Below, piece by piece: positions 44,039 through 53,013 of a stretch of DNA of 64,000 nt. Position 1 is the stretch's first letter. Each line of letters starts with the position of its first letter. Under the pieces are notes generated by a model that saw only the letters and a list, made by a program, of their open reading frames with translations, searched no databases and was not told the origin of the DNA. Both the position numbers and the translations under genes were made by a program. This DNA is from Antarctobacter albus (lineage in GTDB: Bacteria; Pseudomonadota; Alphaproteobacteria; Rhodobacterales; Rhodobacteraceae): NCBI RefSeq assembly GCF_900101505.1, contig NZ_FMZI01000005.1, positions 248,001 to 312,000 of the forward strand, given 5' to 3'.

Positions 44039-44620
44039 TCAGCCGCCGAACCGCGTGCGGTCTCCCGCCGTCTTGCCAAACCCGCCACGGGAGATCGCGG
44101 TGGCGCGGGACATGGGCTTGGCGCCGATGGTCGAGGCCGGGCGCGCAAACTGCGAGGTCCCGAGCTTGGTCGCACCCCGGTTGCCCGAAAAGACGCTGGT
44201 GCCCGCCGCATTGGTAAAGCGTCCGTCCTGCGTCTTGTAAAGCGGCTGCGCGGCGGACATGCCGGACCGTCCGCCCATCATGTTCCCGATCAGGTAGCCG
44301 GCCAACAGCGGCATGAAGATGCTGCCGGAACCACCTTCCGTCACCGCAGCCTCGGTGCCGCAGGCGCCCGGGCCGTGCAACTCCTCGCAGACCTCGCGGC
44401 TATCATAGCGCGGCGCGGCCTCGACGTGCAGCTTCTGCGCTTCGGCAAACTGGATCTCGCAATCCTGCGCCGAGAACATGCCGCCACGCAGCGCCTCGTC
44501 CTTGCAGGTCTGCAGGTCGGGAAAGGCGGCGGCGTCCACCTGTTCTTCCTTGCAGCCCGCAAGGGTAAAGGCAGCGGCGCCGACGATCGCGATGGCAACC
44601 CGTTTCGAACGTTTGGACAT
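44039..44620 (-). CDS. DUF1190 (YgiB-like) lipoprotein
   Basis: A 193-residue lipoprotein (MSKRSKRVAIAIVGAAAFTLAGC) with LQTCKDEALRGGMFSAQDCEIQF and a Gly/Ser-rich C-terminus with PLLAGYLIGNMMGG, features of the DUF1190/YgiB family. I use the ATG at 44620. It follows the YgiC-like gene after 46 bp; the pair ygiB-ygiC is conserved widely, sometimes with outer membrane or tolC functions nearby. The function is unknown. Confidence 0.85.
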   Translation of the reverse strand: MSKRSKRVAIAIVGAAAFTLAGCKEEQVDAAAFPDLQTCKDEALRGGMFSAQDCEIQFAEAQKLHVEAAPRYDSREVCEELHGPGACGTEAAVTEGGSGSIFMPLLAGYLIGNMMGGRSGMSAAQPLYKTQDGRFTNAAGTSVFSGNRGATKLGTSQFARPASTIGAKPMSRATAISRGGFGKTAGDRTRFGG

Positions 44621-44666
44621 GACACTCTTTCCTTCTGCCCGGAGGGCGGTCAGTTGGTTGCGCGGC

Positions 44667-45893
44667 TTATGCCTGAATATAGTGAGGTTTGAACCGCGAC
44701 AAATCCTGCGTGATGCGAGAGCGGTCTTCGCGGATGCCGATCCCGGCGCAGGACTGCCCGACGATCCATGCGCCGACAACGGGCCGGAAACCGTCGAACT
44801 GCGGCAAGGGGGCGTAGGCCTGTACGATCCGGGGGTGTTCGGAATACTCGGTGTTCTGGGCCTCTTCGAGGATCTTGCCCGCCTTCAGGATCGACACCGA
44901 TGCGCCTTCGCGCGACAGGATCGGCTTGCGCACATGGCCTGCGGCCAGGTCGACTTCGGCCCGGGAGAATGCCTGTGCGGCCCCGGCGGAGGGACTGCCC
45001 GTGCCCTCCAGTGCATCGGCGATGTCCGCCTCGAAGAAGGCGGGCAACAGGTTGGGGTGGCCTTCGAACATCTGCCAGAGAACCGGCAACAACCCCTTGT
45101 TAGACAGGAGCGCCTTCCACGCGGGTTCAAGGAATAGACAGCCCGACCCGTCGATGTGATCGGCATAGTCGTCAAGGAAGAGGTCTTCCCAGGGGTAGAG
45201 CTTGAACAGGACGGCAATGCGGCGATCCTCGTCATCGAGGAACTGGCCGTCCTCGCTCAACCCGATCTTGTCGAGGTCGCAGTAATGCGCACCCAGGCCC
45301 GCTTCGCGCGCGGCCCATCCCATCGCCTCGACCGTGCCGTAGTCTTCGGGGTTGCCCCCGACCGCCGTGAAATGCAGATCGCTGTTGGCCTCGAAAACCT
45401 CATCGAAGCGCGCGACCAGCGCCTCGTGGATACCGTTGAACTGGTCGGTGCCCTCGGGCAACACACCGGCGGCAAGCTGATCCTCCAGCCACTGCCACTG
45501 GAACGCCGCGCTTTCGTAAAGCGAGGTCGGCGTGTCGGCATTGTATTCCAACAGCTTCGCCGGCCCCTTGCCGTCATAGGCAAAATCGAACCGGCCATAG
45601 ATTTCCGGGTCGCCCTGCTTCCAGCTGTTGGCGACAAGGTCGCGGCGGTTTTCCGGGATCGCAAGCTGCGTCATCAGGCGCTCGGAGGCGATGATTTCCG
45701 CAACAGCCTCGCGGCACATGGAATGCAGCTCTGTCGCCGGGTCCTCAAGATCGTTTTCGATCTGGTCGAGCGTGAAGGCATAGGCCGAACTTTCGTCCCA
45801 GTAGGGCTCGCCATGCATGTCGGCGAAGGTAAAGCCGACCTCCTTGGCATGATCACGCCAATGCGGCCGCTCGGGCAAATGGGTCTTCTGCAC
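44667..45893 (-). CDS. glutathionylspermidine synthase-like protein (YgiC/YjfC family)
   Basis: A 408-residue ATP-grasp-fold protein related to the synthetase half of glutathionylspermidine synthase. Landmarks: YGRFDFAYDGKGPAKLLEYNADTPTSLYE, read here as two parts GRFDFAYDGKG and LLEYNADTPTSL; YPWEDLFLDDY; VRKPILSREGASV. No amidase domain is present. Stand-alone YgiC proteins are not known to make glutathionylspermidine; a peptide-ligase role on an envelope substrate is conceivable but unproven. Confidence 0.9.
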   Translation of the reverse strand: MQKTHLPERPHWRDHAKEVGFTFADMHGEPYWDESSAYAFTLDQIENDLEDPATELHSMCREAVAEIIASERLMTQLAIPENRRDLVANSWKQGDPEIYGRFDFAYDGKGPAKLLEYNADTPTSLYESAAFQWQWLEDQLAAGVLPEGTDQFNGIHEALVARFDEVFEANSDLHFTAVGGNPEDYGTVEAMGWAAREAGLGAHYCDLDKIGLSEDGQFLDDEDRRIAVLFKLYPWEDLFLDDYADHIDGSGCLFLEPAWKALLSNKGLLPVLWQMFEGHPNLLPAFFEADIADALEGTGSPSAGAAQAFSRAEVDLAAGHVRKPILSREGASVSILKAGKILEEAQNTEYSEHPRIVQAYAPLPQFDGFRPVVGAWIVGQSCAGIGIREDRSRITQDLSRFKPHYIQA

Positions 45894-46028
45894 GTCCCTG
45901 CTCTCCTGTTGCCTTGCGGCGGGTCTTTGATGGTGATTTCGGGTGCCGGGCGCAGCCCTGCAAGGGCGGGCCTTCGCTAGCTTGCGGGGAAAATACCGTC
46001 ACCGGACACAAGACCGGCGTGTCTGCCG

Positions 46029-46766
46029 TCAGATCTTGAGTTTCTTGAAGACCGGTTCGGGGATGTTGCGGATGATCGCCATGACCAGCCACCAGATACC
46101 GCGCACATAGATCACGTTGCGCCCCTTCTGCACCGCCTTCAGCACGGCGGCGCCCACCTCCTGCGGTTCGGCGGTCAGTTTTTCGGGCAGGTCCATGCCC
46201 TCGGTCATCGCGGTGTTGACGAAGCCCGGCAGCACGGTGACCACATGCACGCCCTTCTTGGCCAGTCGGTTGCGTAGGCCCGACAGAAAGGCAGTGAACC
46301 CGGCCTTGGCGGAACCGTAGACATAGTTGGTGGCCCGCCCCCGGTCGCCGGCGACAGAGCTGACGCCGACCAGCGTGCCCGAGCCCCGCGCCTCGAACCG
46401 GTTAGCAAGGAGGGCGAGGATGCCTGCGGGGCCCTCGAAGTTGCTGCGCAGGACCAGCGATGCCTTGTCCAGTTCCTGTTCGTTTTCCGCCTGGTCCCCC
46501 ATATAGCCCACGACGCTGACCGCGACCTGCGGCAGCGCAGGCAGGCCATCGAGGAATGGCGCGAAACCGTCGCTGTCCAGCACGTCGAAGTCGTTCAATG
46601 TCACCTCGACTCCGTGGCGCAGGGCCAGGTCGGCGCGCACCGCGTCAAGGCTGGCGGCGTTGCGCGCGGCCAGCTGGATCGGGTGGCCCTGCGCGGCAAA
46701 GGCATGGGCGATGGCCTGACCCATGTCGGAGCGGGCGCCAAGGATCAGGACGGGCAGATGGGTCAC
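46029..46766 (-). CDS. SDR oxidoreductase, DprE2-like
   Basis: A 245-residue short-chain dehydrogenase: NAD(P) motif LILGARSDMGQAIAHAFA, catalytic YVYGSAKAG (Tyr and Lys), and a hydrophobic C-terminus (GIWWLVMAIIRNIPEPVFKKLKI). The GARSDMG type of cofactor loop and the adjacent DprE1 homologue identify it as the probable 2'-keto reductase partner (DprE2) that finishes epimerisation of decaprenylphosphoryl-ribose to the arabinose form. Overlaps the DprE1-like gene by 4 bp. Confidence 0.85.
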   Translation of the reverse strand: MTHLPVLILGARSDMGQAIAHAFAAQGHPIQLAARNAASLDAVRADLALRHGVEVTLNDFDVLDSDGFAPFLDGLPALPQVAVSVVGYMGDQAENEQELDKASLVLRSNFEGPAGILALLANRFEARGSGTLVGVSSVAGDRGRATNYVYGSAKAGFTAFLSGLRNRLAKKGVHVVTVLPGFVNTAMTEGMDLPEKLTAEPQEVGAAVLKAVQKGRNVIYVRGIWWLVMAIIRNIPEPVFKKLKI

Positions 46767-48088
46767 AGGGAAAGCCTTTCGGATTGGGCAGAGGCGAAAT
46801 GCGCCTTGAGACCAAGGGTTTTGCGCATCTCCTGGAACTCGGACACGCGGTCATCGGCCTGCCGCAGGGTCTCGGCCCGCATCCGGCTGTCCTTGGCCAG
46901 GTAGAACCGCCCGCCGTGGGCGACCGCGATGGCGTCGAGCCGCTCCAGCAGGTCGAGCGTGTGCGCTTTCATCGGGAAGTCCAGCGCCAGGGTGTAGCCC
47001 TCCATCGGGAAGGAAAAAGCGCTGTCCTGCGGACCAAACCGTTTCAGCACCGCAAGGAAGGACCCGGCGCCCGCGTCCGCGATCGCCTGTAGCAATTCGG
47101 TCAATCCGTCGCGGGCCGAGGCCAGCGGGATCACGCATTGGAACTGGGCAAAGCCGCGGCGGCCATAGATGCGATTCCATTTCAGCACCGAGTCGAGCGG
47201 GTAGAAATAGCTGTCCCAGTCGACCAGCGACATGCCCGCATTCCATGCGCCCATGCGGTAGTAAAGCTCGTTGAAGGCGCGCACCGTCCAGCGGTTCAGG
47301 GCGAAGCCTGGAAAATCCAGCGGCACGGACAGCTTGCCCTTGTGGCCCGCGTCCAGCGGGTTGGCGGCCTTCTTCGGGTCCAGTTCGGCCCGCGTCGCAT
47401 GTTCCCCCAGCATGACCAGTGAACGGCCAAGATGCCGCCCCTGCCCCATGCAGTCGATCCAGGCGACGGAATAGGTGTCATGGCCATGCGCCTCGAAGAG
47501 GTCCATCGCCGTGGCGAGGTCGGGCGCGGGGTGGATCGTCTGCCTGATCCAGGCCGTTTCCACGGGCCGCAGGCGGATGGCGGCGCGCAGCATCACGCCG
47601 GTCAGGCCCATGCCGCCGATGGTCCACCAGAACAGGTCATCCTCGTCCTTGCGGGTGGCGCGGCGCACCTCTCCATCCGGGCCCATGATCTCGACCCAGT
47701 CGACGCAGGCGCCAAAGCTGCCCTCGACATGGTGGTTCTTGCCGTGCACATCCGCCGCGATGGCGCCACCCAGGGTGATGAGTTTCGTCCCCGGCGTCAC
47801 CAGGGGGAACCAGCCGCGCGGCAGGAAGGCGTCGATCACATCTCCCAGCAGGACACCTGCCTCGGCCACCAGCCGCCCGGTTTCCGCGTCGAATTCCAGC
47901 ATGTGGTTGAAGTGGCGCATGTCCAGCGTCAGGCCGGCGCCCACCGCGCTGTCGCCGTAGGACCGCCCGTTGCCGCGCGCGATGACCGGCCTGTCGCCGG
48001 TGACAAGCGCCCTTAGCGCCGCCTCGTCACGCGGGGCGTGCACCTCTGTTTCGACCTGCGGAAAACGGCCCCATCCGGAAAGTTTCAT
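46763..48088 (-). CDS. FAD-binding oxidoreductase, DprE1-like (decaprenylphosphoryl-ribose 2'-oxidase)
   Basis: A 441-residue VAO-fold flavoprotein. PP-loop RGNGRSYGDSAVG at 38-50; active-site HGKNHH at 115-120 in the exact sequence context of mycobacterial DprE1; and C-terminal YLAKDSRM with K399. The residue matching the benzothiazinone-reactive cysteine of M. tuberculosis DprE1 (C387) is A368 here, within EGYTLALDFP. Oxidises the 2'-OH of the lipid-linked ribose. Third gene in a four-gene operon. Confidence 0.87.
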   Translation of the reverse strand: MKLSGWGRFPQVETEVHAPRDEAALRALVTGDRPVIARGNGRSYGDSAVGAGLTLDMRHFNHMLEFDAETGRLVAEAGVLLGDVIDAFLPRGWFPLVTPGTKLITLGGAIAADVHGKNHHVEGSFGACVDWVEIMGPDGEVRRATRKDEDDLFWWTIGGMGLTGVMLRAAIRLRPVETAWIRQTIHPAPDLATAMDLFEAHGHDTYSVAWIDCMGQGRHLGRSLVMLGEHATRAELDPKKAANPLDAGHKGKLSVPLDFPGFALNRWTVRAFNELYYRMGAWNAGMSLVDWDSYFYPLDSVLKWNRIYGRRGFAQFQCVIPLASARDGLTELLQAIADAGAGSFLAVLKRFGPQDSAFSFPMEGYTLALDFPMKAHTLDLLERLDAIAVAHGGRFYLAKDSRMRAETLRQADDRVSEFQEMRKTLGLKAHFASAQSERLSL

Positions 48089-48507
48089 GACATTGCTCCC
48101 AGCCGCGCATCGGTAAAGACAAAGCGCCGGTCGAGATTGTACTTGATGACGTAGCCGATGGTGAGGCCGAGGACTGCGCCCAATTCGCGCATCACATCGG
48201 TTTTCCAGAATATCCAGAAGGCGGTTTCGGTTCCCCAGAAGACCGCCGTGGTGACGATCCCCATCACTGTATACAGCGTGAACTTGCGCCCATGTGCGCG
48301 CAGGCCGGTGGCGTCGTCGTAGAAGATCCAGCGCTTGTCGAGCAGGTACTTCACCACCAAGCCCACCAGCGTACCCGCCCCCACCGCAATGGCAAAGGCG
48401 GTCCCACCGTCCCCCGCCAGCAGGACCAGCCGCTGGGTGGCAAGATTGGCGAGCGTGGCCAGAACCGCAAAGCCCGCGTAGCGCAGCAGGAGCATCCGGC
48501 GCGTCAT
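48085..48507 (-). CDS. GtrA-family small membrane protein
   Basis: About 140 residues with four transmembrane helices (LLLRYAGFAVLATLANLATQ, with VGAGTLVGLVVKYLLDKRWIF and GLTIGYVIKYNLDRRFVF). The repeated KYLLDKRWIF / KYNLDRRFVF pattern is the GtrA signature. The start is either ATG 48507 or a GTG at 48519; I prefer ATG. In mycobacteria a GtrA protein (Rv3789) is encoded with dprE1/dprE2 and was proposed to help with lipid-linked arabinose. Overlaps DprE1 by 4 bp. Confidence 0.87.
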   Translation of the reverse strand: MTRRMLLLRYAGFAVLATLANLATQRLVLLAGDGGTAFAIAVGAGTLVGLVVKYLLDKRWIFYDDATGLRAHGRKFTLYTVMGIVTTAVFWGTETAFWIFWKTDVMRELGAVLGLTIGYVIKYNLDRRFVFTDARLGAMS

Positions 48508-48508
48508 C

Positions 48509-50008
48509 TCACAAGGCACCGATCACGGCGAACCCGAGGCACAGCAGCACGCAGAGCTGGCTGACGCGGTCACGGGCGGCAAAGACCAGCGGGTCGTCGT
48601 GCATCTGGCCCCGATGGGCGATCATGATGGTCCGCGTGATCCAGAACAGCAGAACCGCGCCGATCCCCCAAAGCATGTAGGGCGCATTGTAAAGATCGCT
48701 GACATCCGGCGAATCCACATAGAGCACAAGCACCAGCACCGAGACATATCCCGCCGCGATGGCAATCATGGTGATGATCGGCAGGTCTCCGACGTTGTAG
48801 CCGCGCCCGCGCGCATGCAGCGTCCCACGCCGGGCGCTGTCGACCAGTTCCGCCTGCCGTTTGACCGCGGCAAGGGCGAGGAAAAAGAAGATCGCGAAGG
48901 CCAGCAGCCAGACCGACAGGGGAATGCCCGTGGCCACCGCGCCCGCCACGATGCGCATGCTGTAAAGCCCCGCCAGTGTGCAGATGTCGATCACCATCTT
49001 GCGCTTGAGGTTCAGCGAATAGGCCGTAGTCAGCACGAAATAGCCGCAAACCACCGCCAGAAAGACCGGGCTCACCGCCAATGACACTGCCGCGCCGGCC
49101 AGGAACAGCGCGGGCGCCATGATCATCCCGTGCGAAAGCGGCACCGCGCCCGAGGCGAAGGGGCGCCGTTTCTTGCGCGGGTGGGCGCGGTCGGCGTTCA
49201 GGTCGGTCATGTCGTTGACGACATAGACGCTGGAGGCCACCAGGCTGTAGGCGACGAAGGCCGACATGGCCAAGAACACCGTCACCGGATCGAACTGGTG
49301 CCCGGCCAGCATCGGCAGGAAGACCAGGATGTTCTTCAGCCATTGGTGCGGACGCAGCGCCTTGACGTAGGGCCGCAGTGTCACGGGCTTGGTTGTCAGG
49401 TGCTCGACCTCGGGCGCGATGGCCTCTGCCTCGGACCGCAGCCGTTGCGAGGCGTTCACGGTCACCGCCCGGGCGGCCTGTTCCCAGACCGGCAGGTCGG
49501 CGGAGCTGTCGCCCATGTAGACATACTGCGCCGCCCCGAAACGATCCGCGAGAAAGGCAGCCTTGGCCTTTCCCTTGAGGTTTCGCGTTCCGTCAGAGCC
49601 ATGCACCTCGTCGAAGACGCCCAGGTGGCCGGCAATGGCGTCGGCCAGGCTCTGGTCCGAGGCCGTCACAAGCGCGGTGCGCCCGCCCTTTTCGCGCCAC
49701 GCCCGAATATAGGCCAACACCTCCCGGTCGAAAGGCAGGGTCGCTGTTTCCAGCCGGGCGGTTTCGGCCAGCCGCTGTTTCAGCGCCGCGCGCCCCTGGG
49801 TCAGCGCCCGCATGGCGGTCAGCGCCACGGTCCAATCACGGCCGAACGCGGTCCAGAAGCTTTCGTACAGCATGTCGCTGCGCAACAGCGTCCCGTCGAG
49901 ATCGACGACCAGCGTCAGCCCGGTCCGGTCACGCTGCGGATCCTCCGCTGCACCGCCGGACTGTCCATCCTGACCGCGTGCTGGCTCTGCGTACATTATC
50001 CTGTCCAT
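48509..50008 (-). CDS. HAD-UbiA fusion, decaprenyl-phosphate phosphoribosyltransferase-like
   Basis: A 499-residue fusion. Residues about 30-195 form a HAD-type phosphatase domain (VVDLDGTLLRSD with D36 and D38, then ALVTASDQSLAD and YVYMGDSSADLPVW). From about 212 on is a UbiA-type prenyltransferase with NDMTDLNAD at 265-273 followed by RAHPRKKRRPFASG, and eight or so helices. This type transfers phosphoribose from PRPP to decaprenyl phosphate; the HAD domain would then remove the 5-phosphate (inference). First gene of the operon. Confidence 0.87.
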   Translation of the reverse strand: MDRIMYAEPARGQDGQSGGAAEDPQRDRTGLTLVVDLDGTLLRSDMLYESFWTAFGRDWTVALTAMRALTQGRAALKQRLAETARLETATLPFDREVLAYIRAWREKGGRTALVTASDQSLADAIAGHLGVFDEVHGSDGTRNLKGKAKAAFLADRFGAAQYVYMGDSSADLPVWEQAARAVTVNASQRLRSEAEAIAPEVEHLTTKPVTLRPYVKALRPHQWLKNILVFLPMLAGHQFDPVTVFLAMSAFVAYSLVASSVYVVNDMTDLNADRAHPRKKRRPFASGAVPLSHGMIMAPALFLAGAAVSLAVSPVFLAVVCGYFVLTTAYSLNLKRKMVIDICTLAGLYSMRIVAGAVATGIPLSVWLLAFAIFFFLALAAVKRQAELVDSARRGTLHARGRGYNVGDLPIITMIAIAAGYVSVLVLVLYVDSPDVSDLYNAPYMLWGIGAVLLFWITRTIMIAHRGQMHDDPLVFAARDRVSQLCVLLCLGFAVIGAL

Positions 50009-50265
50009 TCAGGTGTTTGGATCAGCCGTTACCCTAGGCGGGCCGGCCTGTCACGTCGAGCGCGGAAAACCTGTAGCGCGGATTGTGTCCGGCGGGCCAC
50101 AGGCCCGGCCTTGCGAGACCGCCAATCCGTATTCACCCTGTGCCCGTCGAGCTGGCTTGACCTTGCGGCACCCTCTCCGCGGGCGGCGTTCACCTTGACG
50201 CCGCAACCACCTGCCCGCCAAACTCCGCCCAAAGCCAGACAGCCGAGACGCGGGAGGAATGCGGC

Positions 50266-51582
50266 ATGATCAGCCAGGAGCTCAATGATCGATTGACAAG
50301 GGTGGGCCGGGACCAGCCTGCGGGCCAGGTCCTGCGCCGGTACTGGCAGCCTGCCGCCCTCAGCGACGAGCTGAAAGGCCCCCGCCCCGTCGTGCCGGTC
50401 ACCCTGCTGGGCGAAAAGCTTGTTCTGTTCAGGGACAACGAGGGGGAACTGGGCCTGATCGCGCGGCATTGCCCGCACCGGGGGGCCGACCTGTGTTACG
50501 GGCGTCGCGAGGACAACGGGCTGCGCTGCCCCTTCCACGGCTGGCACTTCGACCGGACCGGGCAATGCGTCGAACAACCCGGAGAGCCCGAGGGTTCGAA
50601 GATGCATGAACAGATCCGCACGCCCGCCTACCCGGTGGTGGAACGCAACGGCATCGTCTTTGCCTACCTCGGGCCCGGAGCCCCCCCGCCCCTGCCGAAC
50701 TTTGACTGTTTCCGGGCGCCGGATACGCATGTCTTTGCCTTCAAGGGGTTGTGGGAATGCAACTGGCTGCAAGCGCTGGAGGTCGGCATCGACCCGGCGC
50801 ACGCCTCGTTCCTGCACCGTTTTCTGGAAGACGAGGACCCCAAGGACAGCTACGGCAAGCAGTTCCGCGACAGCGCGGCGGATACCAACATCCCCATGAC
50901 CAAGCTGTTGCGCGACTACCCGCGCCCCGAGATCCGTGTCGAGGAAACCGACTTCGGGCTGAAACTGACGGCGCTGCGGCACATGGAAAACGGGCTGACC
51001 CATGTGCGTGTGACCAACCAGATCTTCCCCGAGGCGATCTGCATCCCGATGAGCCGCGAGATGACGATCACCCAGTGGCACGTCCCCATCGATGATGAGA
51101 ATTGCTATTGGTTTTCGATGTTTACCAGCTTCGACAAGCCGGTGAACAAGGAGCTGATGCGCGAGCAACGGCTGAAGGAACACCGCCTGCCGGATTACGC
51201 GCCGCTCAAGAACAAGCGCAACGACTACGGCTATGACCCCGAGGAACAGGCACGCGAGACCTATACCGGCATGGGGCTGGACATCAACGTGCATGACCAG
51301 TGGGCGGTCGAGAGCATGGGTCCGATCCAGGACCGCACCGACGAACACCTGGGCAAGACCGACGTCGGCATCATCCGCTATCGCCGCATGCTGCGCGCCG
51401 CGATGGATGCGCTGGAAAAAGGCGAGGAAGAGGCCCTGCCGATGCGGGGCACGGTTGATCCGTCGACCCTCAAGGGACCGCTGTCAAACGATGCCATTGC
51501 CGACAGCGCCGATTGGGACGCGGCCAGCCTGCGGGCCGATGCCGAACGGCGCGACGCCTGTCCGTGGGACGCGGGCCTCTGA
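50266..51582 (+). CDS. Rieske non-heme iron oxygenase, large subunit
   Basis: A 438-residue ring-hydroxylating-type oxygenase. Rieske [2Fe-2S] ligands C69, H71, C88 and H91 (CPHRG and CPFHGWH); mononuclear iron ligands H179 and H184 in GIDPAHASFLH. It resembles the single-component phthalate/phenoxybenzoate group rather than two-subunit benzene-type enzymes. No reductase or ferredoxin gene lies beside it. It overlaps the glutamine-synthetase-like gene by 1 bp, so both act in one pathway; substrate unknown. Confidence 0.9.
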   Translation: MISQELNDRLTRVGRDQPAGQVLRRYWQPAALSDELKGPRPVVPVTLLGEKLVLFRDNEGELGLIARHCPHRGADLCYGRREDNGLRCPFHGWHFDRTGQCVEQPGEPEGSKMHEQIRTPAYPVVERNGIVFAYLGPGAPPPLPNFDCFRAPDTHVFAFKGLWECNWLQALEVGIDPAHASFLHRFLEDEDPKDSYGKQFRDSAADTNIPMTKLLRDYPRPEIRVEETDFGLKLTALRHMENGLTHVRVTNQIFPEAICIPMSREMTITQWHVPIDDENCYWFSMFTSFDKPVNKELMREQRLKEHRLPDYAPLKNKRNDYGYDPEEQARETYTGMGLDINVHDQWAVESMGPIQDRTDEHLGKTDVGIIRYRRMLRAAMDALEKGEEEALPMRGTVDPSTLKGPLSNDAIADSADWDAASLRADAERRDACPWDAGL

Positions 51583-53012
51583 TGCGGGACCACCTGGCGC
51601 AGGGCCGCCTGTGTCGCGACGGGCTGTTGCAGCCCGAAGCGGCGGCAGACCTGATGGCGCGGGTCGAGGCCGAGGGGATCGAAACCCTGCGCATGCTGTT
51701 TGCCGATGCCCACGGCATCCTGCGCGGCAAGACCGTCACGCGGCGCGGGCTGGAGGGCGCGTTGAAGTCCGGCTTGCGAGTGCCCTCCACGCTCCTGCTC
51801 AAGGACCTGTCGCACCGGACGGTTTTTCCGATCTGGTCCGAAGCGGGTGATACGCCGATGGCGGGCGCCAGTGACGTGCTGCTGGTGCCCCGGGTCGAGA
51901 CCTTCTGCCCGCTGCCCCATGCGCCGCATTCGGCCATGATCCTATGCCGTGTGTTGCGCACCGACGGCAGCGCGATCCCCTTCGTACCGGAGACGCTGCT
52001 GCAAGGGGCCATCGACAGGCTGGCGACGCGCGGCATGCGGGCTGTCATGGGGCTGGAAGTGGAGTTCCAGGTCTTCGAACCGGTTGAGGCCGCGCTGGAC
52101 CATGCCGACGCCACCATGCCACCGCGCCCGCCGCTGACGCGCGGCGTGAACCAGGGCTGGCAGTATCTCACCGAGACCCGCTATGACGCCGCCGAACCGC
52201 TCCTCGACATCCTGCGACGCAGCGCCGAGGCGATGGGCCTGCCGGTCCTCTCTGTCGAGGTCGAGATGGGGCCGAGCCAGTTCGAGTTCACCTTTGCCGC
52301 CGATGACCCGCTGACGATTGCCGACCGCGCGGTGCTGTTTCGCACGATGGTCAAGGAGATCTGCGCGCGCGAGGGCTATCTGGCATCTTTCATGGCCAAG
52401 CCCCGGCTGGAAAACGCCGCGGCCAATGGTTGGCACATCCACCAGAGCGTGACCGACATGGACGGGCGCAACCTGCTGATCCCGGATGAGGGCGGTGTGC
52501 TGACAGATGTGGCCTCGGGCTGGATTGGCGGCCTGCTGGCCCATGCGCGCGCCTCCTGTATCGCGACGACGCCCACGGTGAACGGGTACAAGCGCTACGC
52601 GCCCTACCAGCTTGCGCCAAACCGGATCGGCTGGGGCGCAGACAACCGGGGCGCCATGCTGCGCGCCTTGATGGCCCCCGGGGATGGGGCCAGCCGGGTC
52701 GAGAACCGCGTGGCCGACAGCGCCGCGAATCCCTATTTCGCGCTGGCCTTCCAGATCCTGTCGGGGCTCGACGGGATCGAGGCCGGAGACCCTGCCCCCG
52801 CCCCGCTTGAGAACCCCTACGACGACGCGGCAGAGCAACTGCCCGCCACCCTGGGCGAGGCGATCGCCGCCTTTGAGGCATCACCGATGTACCGCGAGGC
52901 ACTGGGGGAAGAGAGCGTGTCCTACCTCGCCCGGCTGAAGCGGGCCGAATGGGAGCGTTACCTGTCAGCGATCTCGGAATGGGAGCAGGCGGAGTATTTC
53001 ACCGCCTTCTGA
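51582..53012 (+). CDS. glutamine synthetase-like gamma-glutamyl ligase
   Basis: A 476-residue GS-superfamily protein from ATG 51582 (overlapping the Rieske stop as TGATG). Active-site landmarks: LSVEVEMGPSQFEFTFA, then ANGWHIHQS, then APNRIGWGADNRGAMLRAL and RVENRVADSAANPYFALAFQ. The sequence differs from GlnA (which would show NMHVH and NRHPYWG-type loops), so the amine acceptor is probably not ammonia. Pairing with an oxygenase resembles gamma-glutamylanilide or amine-degradation modules. Confidence 0.87.
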   Translation: MRDHLAQGRLCRDGLLQPEAAADLMARVEAEGIETLRMLFADAHGILRGKTVTRRGLEGALKSGLRVPSTLLLKDLSHRTVFPIWSEAGDTPMAGASDVLLVPRVETFCPLPHAPHSAMILCRVLRTDGSAIPFVPETLLQGAIDRLATRGMRAVMGLEVEFQVFEPVEAALDHADATMPPRPPLTRGVNQGWQYLTETRYDAAEPLLDILRRSAEAMGLPVLSVEVEMGPSQFEFTFAADDPLTIADRAVLFRTMVKEICAREGYLASFMAKPRLENAAANGWHIHQSVTDMDGRNLLIPDEGGVLTDVASGWIGGLLAHARASCIATTPTVNGYKRYAPYQLAPNRIGWGADNRGAMLRALMAPGDGASRVENRVADSAANPYFALAFQILSGLDGIEAGDPAPAPLENPYDDAAEQLPATLGEAIAAFEASPMYREALGEESVSYLARLKRAEWERYLSAISEWEQAEYFTAF

Positions 53013-53013
53013 C

